Positions 1-5,885 of a DNA stretch of 5,912 bases are shown in pieces. How positions within the stretch are numbered: the stretch's first letter is position 1; the number at the start of each line of letters is the position of its first letter. Where the stretch lies: NCBI GenBank assembly GCA_035406685.1, contig DAONLM010000188.1:1-5912 (forward strand), read 5' to 3'. The translations under genes were made by a program, and so were the position numbers. The stretch comes from DAONLM01 sp035406685 (lineage in GTDB: Bacteria > Spirochaetota > GWE2-31-10 > MWDO01). Under the pieces are notes generated by a model that did not search any database, was not told the DNA's origin, and saw nothing but the letters and a program-made list of their open reading frames with translations.

Positions 1-386
1 CTGCATTTCTTTTCAAATCCAAGCATCCCCATTTTCTCATACTCTTCAATGAAAACTTCAAGTATGCTTCTTAACAATTTTGCCATGCTGAAAAAATTTA
101 AGTCAGCATGAATTTTTTTCAAGAATCTATAATCCTCCTTAGGTAAATAAAAATGTATAGAGGCGTCAGCATTTAGTCTTTCGTAAATATTTCCATCTTC
201 ATTACCAAAACAGTATCTCTTTTTGACCCTATCAGAAAATTTTTGTAAAACATATAAAATTAACTTTGATAGAGAAATATTCTCCTTTTTAGCAATCTTA
301 GCAAGTCTTTCCTTCATCTTTGAAGTAGTTACAAAATGTAATTCATGGTAATCATTATTTTTGCAATTTAAAATTGTCTTATTCAT
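1..386 (-). CDS. Partial ribbon-helix-helix-like protein, N-terminal 128 residues, 3' end beyond the window
   Basis: An open frame with no stop starts at an ATG read from 386 downwards and runs off the left edge, so the length is unknown. The start is well supported by an AAGGAGGT Shine-Dalgarno six bases upstream. Two segments fit the ribbon-helix-helix pattern of a short strand followed by two helices. The first is residues 14-50, with strand ELHFVTT, a helix from KMKERLAKIA, a turn at NISLSK and a second helix ending LQKF. The second is residues 75-117, with strand SIHFYLP, a helix around DYRFLKKIHAD, a turn at NFFS and helix MAKLLRSILEVF. A basic stretch containing RVKKRY lies between them. 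Proteins of this fold are usually dimeric DNA-binding repressors or antitoxins; a regulatory role here is inferred. The layout faintly recalls the DUF1564 proteins of Leptospira, but this rests on memory. It is divergent from ribH, so it could act on the shared spacer. The exact family is not recognised. Confidence 0.72.
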   Translation of the reverse strand, partial: MNKTILNCKNNDYHELHFVTTSKMKERLAKIAKKENISLSKLILYVLQKFSDRVKKRYCFGNEDGNIYERLNADASIHFYLPKEDYRFLKKIHADLNFFSMAKLLRSILEVFIEEYEKMGMLGFEKKC

Positions 387-391
387 AAAAA

Positions 392-399
392 ACCTCCTT
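392..399 (-). promoter_or_regulatory. Strong Shine-Dalgarno of the divergent regulator-like gene
   Basis: On the minus strand the sequence reads AAGGAGGT six bases before the ATG at 386. It is a near-perfect match to the anti-Shine-Dalgarno of 16S rRNA. It fixes the start of the partial gene and shows that the frame is really translated. It is stronger than the TGAGGT sites of the two plus-strand genes. Confidence 0.8.
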
Positions 400-430
400 C
401 AATATAAAAATTATTTTCTATATATTAATC

Positions 431-470
431 ACAAAATTTTTAAGAAAATCCTTTACAAAATTTAAGAAAA
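431..470. repeat. Imperfect direct repeat in the divergent spacer, possible operator
   Basis: ACAAAATTTTTAAGAAAA at 431-448 is followed by ACAAAATTTAAGAAAA at 455-470. The two copies are identical apart from two extra T in the first, and their starts lie 24 bp apart, slightly over two helical turns. The repeat sits 45-84 bp upstream of the minus-strand start. Ribbon-helix-helix repressors often bind tandem short sites near their own promoter, so autoregulation is possible. The bases are almost all A/T, however, and chance similarity is a real alternative. No convincing minus-strand -35/-10 pair was found around it. Confidence 0.35.
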
Positions 471-535
471 AAATAAAAAAAAATTTGCCTAAAAATAAAA
501 TCGCACCCCCTAACAAAAAAGATTTTAAAAAAATT

Positions 536-564
536 TTGACAACATAAAAAAAATAATTTATATT
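536..564 (+). promoter_or_regulatory. Sigma-70 type promoter of ribH
   Basis: A perfect -35 hexamer TTGACA (536-541) is followed by a 17-bp spacer and a -10 hexamer TATATT (559-564). This predicts a transcription start near 571 and a leader of only about 20 bases before the ribH ATG at 591. That leader holds the ribosome-binding site and little else, so there is no room in it for an FMN riboswitch. The match is stronger than expected by chance even in AT-rich DNA, because the -35 box is exact. Confidence 0.75.
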
Positions 565-576
565 AAAAAAAACTCA

Positions 577-585
577 AATGAGGTA
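577..585 (+). promoter_or_regulatory. Ribosome-binding site of ribH
   Basis: AATGAGGTA contains the Shine-Dalgarno core GAGG (580-583), seven bases before the ATG at 591. The same nine bases recur in front of the large gene at 1439-1447, so this looks like the usual form of the site on these two genes. It confirms the ATG at 591 as the start. Confidence 0.7.
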
Positions 586-590
586 GTATT

Positions 591-1064
591 ATGACTAATA
601 TAGAAGGAAAACTTTCTGGTAAAGGTAAAAAATTTGTAATAGTTGTTTCAAGGTTTAATTCTTTTTTAACAGAAAGACTCTTGGAAGGGGCAATTGATTG
701 TCTATTAAGGCATGAAGTTAATGAAAATGATATAAAAATAGTAAGGGTTCCCGGAGCATTTGAAATACCGCTTATTTGTAAGAAAATAATAGAAAAAAAG
801 AATAATGACGCAATAATTGCTTTGGGAGCTGTTATTAGAGGAGAAACACCTCATTTTGACTATGTTGCCGCAGAAGTATCAAAAGGGCTTGCTAATGTGA
901 GTCTTGAATATGGTATTCCGGTAGTATTTGGTGTATTGACCACCGATACTATTGAACAGGCAGAGGTAAGATCTGGCGCAAAGGGTGGTAATAAAGGATT
1001 TGAGGCAGCATTAACAGCAATTGAAATGGTTAATCTTATTGATTCTATTAATTTAAAAATATAA
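591..1064 (+). CDS. ribH: 6,7-dimethyl-8-ribityllumazine synthase
   Basis: RibH condenses 5-amino-6-ribitylaminouracil with 3,4-dihydroxy-2-butanone 4-phosphate to give 6,7-dimethyl-8-ribityllumazine, the penultimate step of riboflavin synthesis in the cytoplasm. The 157 residues are full length for the family. They show SRFN (20-23, with the ring-stacking Phe22), VPGAFEIP (53-60), GAVIRGETPHFDYV (79-92, with the catalytic His88), FGVLTTDTIEQA (113-124), Arg127 and GNKGFEAA (134-140). Phe22, His88, Phe113 and Arg127 carry the same numbers as in the Bacillus subtilis enzyme, and the chain seems collinear with it without gaps. This suggests the 60-subunit capsid form rather than a free pentamer, although that is inference. 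The common KAGNKG is KGGNKG here, a small change. The gene has its own promoter and RBS. No other rib gene lies within the window, so ribH seems to stand apart from a riboflavin operon. Confidence 0.97.
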   Translation: MTNIEGKLSGKGKKFVIVVSRFNSFLTERLLEGAIDCLLRHEVNENDIKIVRVPGAFEIPLICKKIIEKKNNDAIIALGAVIRGETPHFDYVAAEVSKGLANVSLEYGIPVVFGVLTTDTIEQAEVRSGAKGGNKGFEAALTAIEMVNLIDSINLKI

Positions 1065-1120
1065 TTTCCCTCTATTTTTGAATACCGATTAACGATAAGT
1101 TATATTTTTTATATTTTAAA

Positions 1121-1151
1121 AATGGGATATCTGTATTCCATTAAGTCTTTT
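1121..1151 (+). terminator. Hairpin after ribH, possible weak or bidirectional terminator
   Basis: AATGGGATA (1121-1129) pairs with TATTCCATT (1134-1142) to form nine consecutive pairs, one of them G-U, closed by a TCTG tetraloop. It begins 57 bases after the ribH stop. The plus-strand tail is AAGTCTTTTAAT, so the U-tract is short and interrupted. On the minus strand the tail would be TTTAAAATAT directly after TT of the stem, which is at least as good. It may end or stabilise the ribH message. The stem is clear; the terminator role is uncertain. Confidence 0.45.
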
Positions 1152-1258
1152 AATAAGATAGTTTAAAATTGATATTTTTATAAGATTCTCTGCTTAACAG
1201 ATAATTTACTATTAAAAATTTAATATTAAAGGATTAAACAATAATCTATAAAAATCTA

Positions 1259-1270
1259 CGACAATTGTCG
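1259..1270. promoter_or_regulatory. Perfect 12-bp palindrome CGACAATTGTCG, candidate operator
   Basis: The twelve bases equal their own reverse complement and carry G/C at both ends within an otherwise A/T spacer, so they stand out from background. A TATAAA box at 1247-1252 lies just upstream but has no good -35 partner. A related imperfect site, TACAA-AA-TTGTA, lies at 1323-1334 and shares the ACAA/TTGT half-sites. I do not recognise a known regulator for this sequence. It could be a dimeric repressor site acting on the large gene, or a small RNA hairpin with an AATT loop. Confidence 0.4.
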
Positions 1271-1307
1271 CACTTTAAATAAAAAGTTATTTTAGTATGA
1301 TTTTGTT

Positions 1308-1348
1308 AGAGTTATACAAGAATACAAAATTGTAGAACGCTTTTTTTT
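1308..1348 (+). terminator. Intrinsic terminator: hairpin followed by T8
   Basis: GTTATACAA (1311-1319) pairs with TTGTAGAAC (1330-1338) across a ten-base loop, with one A-G mismatch. G1309-C1340 and A1308-T1341 can extend the stem past a second mismatch. Eight consecutive T (1341-1348) follow at once, the typical form of a Rho-independent terminator on the plus strand. It lies 244 bases beyond the ribH stop and just before the promoter of the next gene. It may stop ribH read-through, end a small RNA from the spacer, or act as an attenuator if transcription of the large gene begins further upstream. Confidence 0.55.
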
Positions 1349-1361
1349 ATCTTTAAAAATA

Positions 1362-1390
1362 TAGACTTTTTTTAAAAATTATATTATATT
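1362..1390 (+). promoter_or_regulatory. Probable sigma-70 type promoter of the large activase gene
   Basis: TAGACT (1362-1367, four of six matches to TTGACA) is followed by a 17-bp spacer and TATATT (1385-1390). The spacing and the -10 hexamer are the same as in the ribH promoter. A start near 1397 would give a leader of about 54 bases. A small hairpin, CTCT (1408-1411) with AGAG (1418-1421), lies in this leader but is weak. The -35 box begins 14 bases after the T8 tract, which suits an independent transcription unit. The A/T background lowers confidence. Confidence 0.5.
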
Positions 1391-1438
1391 TATCTACTAA
1401 AAAGTTTCTCTATTTAAAGAGGCTAATTATAAAATTAT

Positions 1439-1447
1439 AATGAGGTA
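1439..1447 (+). promoter_or_regulatory. Ribosome-binding site of the large activase gene
   Basis: AATGAGGTA carries the core GAGGT, with four bases between its T1446 and the ATG at 1451. It is identical over nine bases to the site in front of ribH. It fixes the start codon. An ATG within the site (1440) is out of frame and stops after one further codon. Confidence 0.65.
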
Positions 1448-1450
1448 ACA

Positions 1451-4400
1451 ATGAGATCACTTGGTATTTGTCTTGGGGCTTCAACAATTACATTTGTTGA
1501 AATTAAGAATGAAAATAATAATATTAATATTGAGAATGTTATTTCAAAGGCACATGAAGGTAGTGCAAAAGATGTATTTTTGTCAATTTTAAAATCAGTT
1601 AATCCAGAAAATTTTGATAGAATTGTCGTAACAGGTAGAAAATTTAGAGAAAATGTTAATCTTACCTCTATTACTGAACCAGAAGCAATAGAATACAGTC
1701 TTGAATATCTAAATCTTGACAACAGAGAATACAATATATTGGTAAGTGCAGGTGGTGAGACAACAATAGTATATGAACTTGATGATGAACATCATATTAC
1801 CAAGGTACATATTGGTAATAAATGTGCATCTGGAACAGGAGAGTTTTTTCTTCAACAGATAAGAAGAATGGATTTAAAACCAGATGAGGCTATTAGGTTA
1901 GCAGAAAATGCCCATCCTCATAAAATTGCTGGTAGATGTTCTGTATTCTGTAAGTCGGATTGCACTCATGCTTTGAATATAGGTGAGCCAAAAGGATCTG
2001 TTGTTGCTGGATTATGTAGAATGATGTCCGGTAAAATTACTGAGCTAATTGCTACAATCAATCCAAAAAATGTAATTTTAACTGGTGGGGTTTCAAAGAA
2101 TAAAATTGTTGTGAAATATTTAAGAGATCAGGTTGATAAACTCTTAATTCCAGAACAGGCTTCATATTTTGAGGCTCTTGGTGCCGCACTATACGGCTTA
2201 AAGAATGAGACAAAAAAATTTGAATCATTTGATACTGTATACAAAGAGGGGAAAAGTTCGTTTGAATTTTTAAAGAAACTCTCCCTCTTTACAGACAAAG
2301 TCTCTTTTAAAACAAATGATCATGAAAAACCAGAAGATGGAATGGTAACTATTTTAGGAATAGATGTTGGTTCTACTACTACAAAAGCCGTTTTATTAAA
2401 CAAGGCAACAGACAAGATTATTGCTTCTGTATATTTAAGGACAAATGGTAATCCAGTTGAGGCTGCAAGAAATTGTTATAGATCATTAAAAGAGCAGATA
2501 AAAGGCAAAGATATAAAGATAATTGGGCTTGGTGTTACCGGTTCTGGAAGACAAATTGTTGGACTTCACGCATTTACCGAAAGTGTAATTAATGAAATAG
2601 TATGTCATGCAACAGCAAGTGTATTTTTTGACAAAGATGTGGATACTATTTTTGAAATTGGCGGACAGGATGCAAAATATACATATATTGTAAATGGAGT
2701 CCCTGCTGACTATGCAATGAATGAGGCATGTTCTGCTGGGACTGGAAGTTTTCTGGAAGAATCGGCAATGGAGACTCTCGGCGTAAAGACAGAAGAGATA
2801 GGAGACATAGCATTAAAAGCCCAAAATCCCCCTAATTTTAATGATCAGTGTGCTGCGTTCATAAGTTCTGATATAAAAGTTGCAAGTCAGGAAGGTATTA
2901 GTAGAGATGATATGATTGCTGGCCTTGTATATTCAATATGTATGAATTATACAAACAGGGTAAAGGGCAATCGTAGAGTTGGAAATAAAGTCTTTATGCA
3001 GGGTGGAGTATGTTATAACAAGGCAGTTCCAGTAGCAATGGCTGCTTTAACTGGAAAGGATATAATTGTCCCACCAGATCCCGGCTTAATGGGGGCATTT
3101 GGAGTTGCCTTAGAAGTTAAAAAAAGAATTGATAATAATCTATGTGAACCAAAAGAATTTAACCTTGATACTTTAATAAATAGAGAGGTATCGTACGGGG
3201 AACCTTTTAAGTGCGGTGGTGGTAAAGAGAAATGCGACATTGGTTGTGAAATTCTTACAGTCATAATTGATGGTAAAAAATACGCTTTCGGTGGCGCATG
3301 TAATAAGTATTATAATATAATACATAATTTAAAATATGATGAAGATAAACTCGATATGGTAGCAATGAGAGAGAAACTCATATTTGGTAAATATGCTCCA
3401 GAATATCGAATAACAAGAGATAAGATTATAGGTATAAATAGAAGTTTCTATACAAATAGTTACTATCCTCTATATTATAATTTTTTCAGTAAATTAGGAT
3501 TTAAGGTTGTTATATCAGAAAAGGCTACCATAAATGGAATGGAGACTTCCCAATCTTCATTCTGTTATCCAATGCAATTGGCACATGGCTTTTTTGATGA
3601 TTTATTGTCAAAAAGACCAGACTATATTTTTATGCCTCATCTTGTTCAGCTTGAAACAGATGGATGTGCTTCCTGTAAAAAGCCAGTCGGAAATAAAAAA
3701 AGCTGTGTATTTAATCAGGGTGAACCTTTTGCATTAAAATCAGCATTTAAAGATAAGCTGGGCAATACTGAATTTTTAATACCATTACTCGATTTTTCAA
3801 GAGGTATTGATAGAGAAGAAAAGGTATTTGTTAGACTTGCTGTAAATAAATTAGGAGTCTCTTCAGAGGAGGCAACAAAAGCATTTAGAGAGGCTTTAGC
3901 AATTTATAGAGAATTTCAAAAAGAGATAAAGGATATTGGTAAAAAAGTTCTTCTTGAACTTGAAAAAGCTCCGGATAAAATAGGAGTTGTTTTATTTGGC
4001 CGTCCGTATAATGCCTTTACAGAAAAGGCAAACATGGGGATACCGAGAAAATTTACCTCCAGAGGCATAGAGATAATACCTTATGATGTTCTTGAATATC
4101 AAGATGAAACATTTGAACCATTTATGCACTGGGCAATGGGTGAATCGATCTTAAAAGCAGCTCAGATTGTTCAGAGACATCCCCAATTATTTGCTACATA
4201 TATTACAAATTTTAGTTGTGGTCCAGATTCATTTTTAGTAGAATTATTTAGAGAGCAGATGAAAGGGAAGCCATCTTTAACTCTGGAACTGGATAGCCAT
4301 AGCGCTGATGCTGGTGTTAACACAAGAATAGAGGCTTTTCTTGATGTTGTTAGATTCTATAGAGAATTGCAAAGGACCGGCAGACTTCCAAAAGAAAAAG

Positions 4401-5791
4401 AGGATGATTATATTCAAGCATGGGTGGAAGGTGATGGCTTTAAGGCAAAAATACATCTTTCGGATGGAAAAACTGTTATACCAGCAAAATCTGATAAATA
4501 TGAATTTATGTTTCCTTCTCTATCAAAATATGTAATGAAACCGGCAAATGAGTATTTAAAGAGAATAGGGATAGATGGAGTTCTTGTGCCAGAGACTACA
4601 ATGGAGAGTATAAAGCTCGGAAGATCTCAAACTTCAAGTAAAGAGTGTCTACCACAGGCTATAATGATGGGTAATATGATGGTATATTTAAGGGATAGAA
4701 AGGATAAGACAAAACCAGTTGTATTACTACATGCTACTGATACCTCTCCTTGTAGACTCGAGCAATATTACAATAGTTTTAATGCCTTTGTTAGAAGAAA
4801 TAGAATAAAAGATTTCGCTATTTTTAGACTTGATGATAGAAAAGGGTATTCTGGTTTTGGAACTGGTTTATTGCTTGTCCTGTTTAAGTCCTTTGTAATT
4901 GGTGATGTTATTGAAGATATAAGAAATGCAATGAGTGTAATTGCAGAAGATAAAGAGTATGCGTTAAAAGTTCTTGAAGAGGAATTTGAAAAGATTGTTG
5001 ATAATTTTGGTGGTAGAGAAAAAATTCCATTAATGAAAAGACTAAAATTAACAGCAGAGAGACTTTCAAAAATACCAAGAAAAATGAATATAGAAGATGC
5101 TCCTTTTGTAACAGTGACTGGCGAGATCTATGTTAGAAACGATCATTTTGCAAGAAGGAATATAGAAGGATTGTTAGCGGAAAAGGGATTCATAGCAAAA
5201 ATAATACCTTTTATGGAGACAATATTCTATGCTGACTATGCCCTTATGAATGATCTTACTGAGGTAAATGTTTCCCCATTTAAAAAGATATATTTCTTCT
5301 TTAAGACATTCTTTCAGACAAAGATAGATAGAGAGATAAAGAATGTATTTAAGGATTGTGGTTTTTATAAACCAGTATACATTAATCTAAAAGAAATTAT
5401 AGAGGCTTCAAGACTGATAGTAAGCCCATACATAAGAGGAGAAGTTCCAATTACTTCTGGTGCTGCTTTAAAATATATATTAAATGATTCTGCTGGGGTA
5501 ATATCAATAGGACCATTTGCATGTTTACCATCAAGAATGGTTGAAAGTATTTTAAAGCCAAATATGAATCTTATTCATAAGATAGCATTGTATGGTAAAA
5601 AGCCTCTTTATCAAGAACTTGAGAAAATGGGGGTAAAGAATTTGCCATTTTTAGCAATAGAATCTGATGGCAACCCATTTACACAGGTTACACTCGCACA
5701 GATAGAGGTATTCTGTTTACAGGCAAAAAGAATGGCTGAAAAAATGAAATTAGCAAAAGAGAGGCTAAAAAATAACATACAAGCAAATTGA
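1451..5791 (+). CDS. Single-chain acyl-CoA dehydratase activase/dehydratase-like iron-sulfur protein (two BcrAD_BadFG domains, DUF2229, HGD-D-like)
   Basis: Known activases of this family use ATP to push a low-potential electron from a [4Fe-4S] cluster into a 2-hydroxyacyl-CoA dehydratase or related reductase. Here 1446 residues hold both kinds of module. Domain 1 (about 4-250) has LGICLGAST (4-12), VTGR (60-63), AGGET (100-104), KCASGTG (Cys125), RCSVFCKSDC (Cys163, 167, 171) and LTGGVSKN (210-217). Domain 2 (about 301-557) has canonical GIDVGSTTTK (303-312), VTGSGR (362-367), GGQDAK (404-409), ACSAGTG (Cys427), QCAAF (Cys467) and QGGVCYN (517-523). Cys125/163 and Cys427/467 match the two HgdC cluster ligands. 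A cysteine-rich linker (588, 595, 599, 617) leads to a DUF2229-like part (about 660-785; Cys705, 739, 742, 752), then a region with LFGRPYN (848-854) and NFSCGPDS (Cys923), and a C-terminal module (about 1020-1425) with SSKECLPQ (Cys1066), SPCRLEQ (Cys1101) and GPFACLPS (Cys1358). No signal peptide is seen, so it is probably cytoplasmic. The family is clear; the substrate is unknown. Confidence 0.9.
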   Translation: MRSLGICLGASTITFVEIKNENNNINIENVISKAHEGSAKDVFLSILKSVNPENFDRIVVTGRKFRENVNLTSITEPEAIEYSLEYLNLDNREYNILVSAGGETTIVYELDDEHHITKVHIGNKCASGTGEFFLQQIRRMDLKPDEAIRLAENAHPHKIAGRCSVFCKSDCTHALNIGEPKGSVVAGLCRMMSGKITELIATINPKNVILTGGVSKNKIVVKYLRDQVDKLLIPEQASYFEALGAALYGLKNETKKFESFDTVYKEGKSSFEFLKKLSLFTDKVSFKTNDHEKPEDGMVTILGIDVGSTTTKAVLLNKATDKIIASVYLRTNGNPVEAARNCYRSLKEQIKGKDIKIIGLGVTGSGRQIVGLHAFTESVINEIVCHATASVFFDKDVDTIFEIGGQDAKYTYIVNGVPADYAMNEACSAGTGSFLEESAMETLGVKTEEIGDIALKAQNPPNFNDQCAAFISSDIKVASQEGISRDDMIAGLVYSICMNYTNRVKGNRRVGNKVFMQGGVCYNKAVPVAMAALTGKDIIVPPDPGLMGAFGVALEVKKRIDNNLCEPKEFNLDTLINREVSYGEPFKCGGGKEKCDIGCEILTVIIDGKKYAFGGACNKYYNIIHNLKYDEDKLDMVAMREKLIFGKYAPEYRITRDKIIGINRSFYTNSYYPLYYNFFSKLGFKVVISEKATINGMETSQSSFCYPMQLAHGFFDDLLSKRPDYIFMPHLVQLETDGCASCKKPVGNKKSCVFNQGEPFALKSAFKDKLGNTEFLIPLLDFSRGIDREEKVFVRLAVNKLGVSSEEATKAFREALAIYREFQKEIKDIGKKVLLELEKAPDKIGVVLFGRPYNAFTEKANMGIPRKFTSRGIEIIPYDVLEYQDETFEPFMHWAMGESILKAAQIVQRHPQLFATYITNFSCGPDSFLVELFREQMKGKPSLTLELDSHSADAGVNTRIEAFLDVVRFYRELQRTGRLPKEKEDDYIQAWVEGDGFKAKIHLSDGKTVIPAKSDKYEFMFPSLSKYVMKPANEYLKRIGIDGVLVPETTMESIKLGRSQTSSKECLPQAIMMGNMMVYLRDRKDKTKPVVLLHATDTSPCRLEQYYNSFNAFVRRNRIKDFAIFRLDDRKGYSGFGTGLLLVLFKSFVIGDVIEDIRNAMSVIAEDKEYALKVLEEEFEKIVDNFGGREKIPLMKRLKLTAERLSKIPRKMNIEDAPFVTVTGEIYVRNDHFARRNIEGLLAEKGFIAKIIPFMETIFYADYALMNDLTEVNVSPFKKIYFFFKTFFQTKIDREIKNVFKDCGFYKPVYINLKEIIEASRLIVSPYIRGEVPITSGAALKYILNDSAGVISIGPFACLPSRMVESILKPNMNLIHKIALYGKKPLYQELEKMGVKNLPFLAIESDGNPFTQVTLAQIEVFCLQAKRMAEKMKLAKERLKNNIQAN

Positions 5792-5846
5792 TTTTTTGTT
5801 TTTTTGTTACTCTTACATCACCCTTACCCAACATTAAAAGTATAAT

Positions 5847-5885
5847 AAGGTTGTAATTATTTGTTGCTACCTTTTAAAACTTTTT
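5847..5885 (+). terminator. Probable intrinsic terminator after the large activase gene
   Basis: AAGGTTGTAAT (5847-5857) pairs with GTTGCTACCTT (5863-5873), giving ten pairs of eleven, two of them G-U, with one T-T mismatch and a five-base loop. The tail is TTAAAACTTTTT, a broken U-tract. The stem begins 56 bases after the stop codon. An alternative signal lies directly at the stop: a weak AU stem (5779-5799) running into the T-rich stretch 5792-5805. The two may act together. No gene is visible in the remaining 27 bases of the window. Confidence 0.45.

Larger units (their letters stand above)
1065..1450. other. 386-bp non-coding spacer between ribH and the large activase gene
   Basis: This stretch is very AT-rich and has no credible gene; its plus-strand reading frames are of about 12-14 codons without a Shine-Dalgarno. 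Reading left to right, it contains a 9-bp hairpin with a tetraloop (1121-1142), an all-A/T palindrome (1219-1230), the palindrome CGACAATTGTCG (1259-1270), a hairpin ending in a T8 tract (1308-1348), a promoter (1362-1390) and the RBS of the next gene. Each supportable element is listed separately. The part from 1143 to 1258 shows nothing convincing beyond weak four-base stems. Confidence 0.7.

Noticed and set aside
578..586. Minimal frame ATG-AGG-TAG inside the ribH ribosome-binding site, matched by ATG-AGG-TAA at 1440-1448
   Set aside because: Both arise because the two sites share AATGAGGTA. Neither has a Shine-Dalgarno of its own, so a translated minigene is unlikely.
387..590. FMN riboswitch ahead of ribH
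   Set aside because: No conserved riboswitch elements are visible, and the predicted leader is only about 20 bases long.
1123..1167. Fourteen-codon frame starting within the hairpin after ribH
   Set aside because: There is no Shine-Dalgarno, and the start codon is buried in the stem.
1219..1230. Palindrome TTTAATATTAAA
   Set aside because: It consists only of A and T in a spacer of nearly pure A/T, so it is expected by chance.
1435..1734. 99-codon minus-strand frame over the start of the large gene
   Set aside because: It lies opposite well-conserved activase coding sequence, has no supporting ribosome-binding site and shows no recognisable domain.
3013..3264. 83-codon minus-strand frame within the large gene
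   Set aside because: It overlaps the conserved end of the second activase domain and the cysteine linker on the other strand, and is best explained as a shadow.
3534..3737. 67-codon plus-strand frame in another phase of the large gene
   Set aside because: It overlaps the conserved DUF2229 segment and has no independent support. The 64-codon frame at 4341-4535 is rejected for the same reason.
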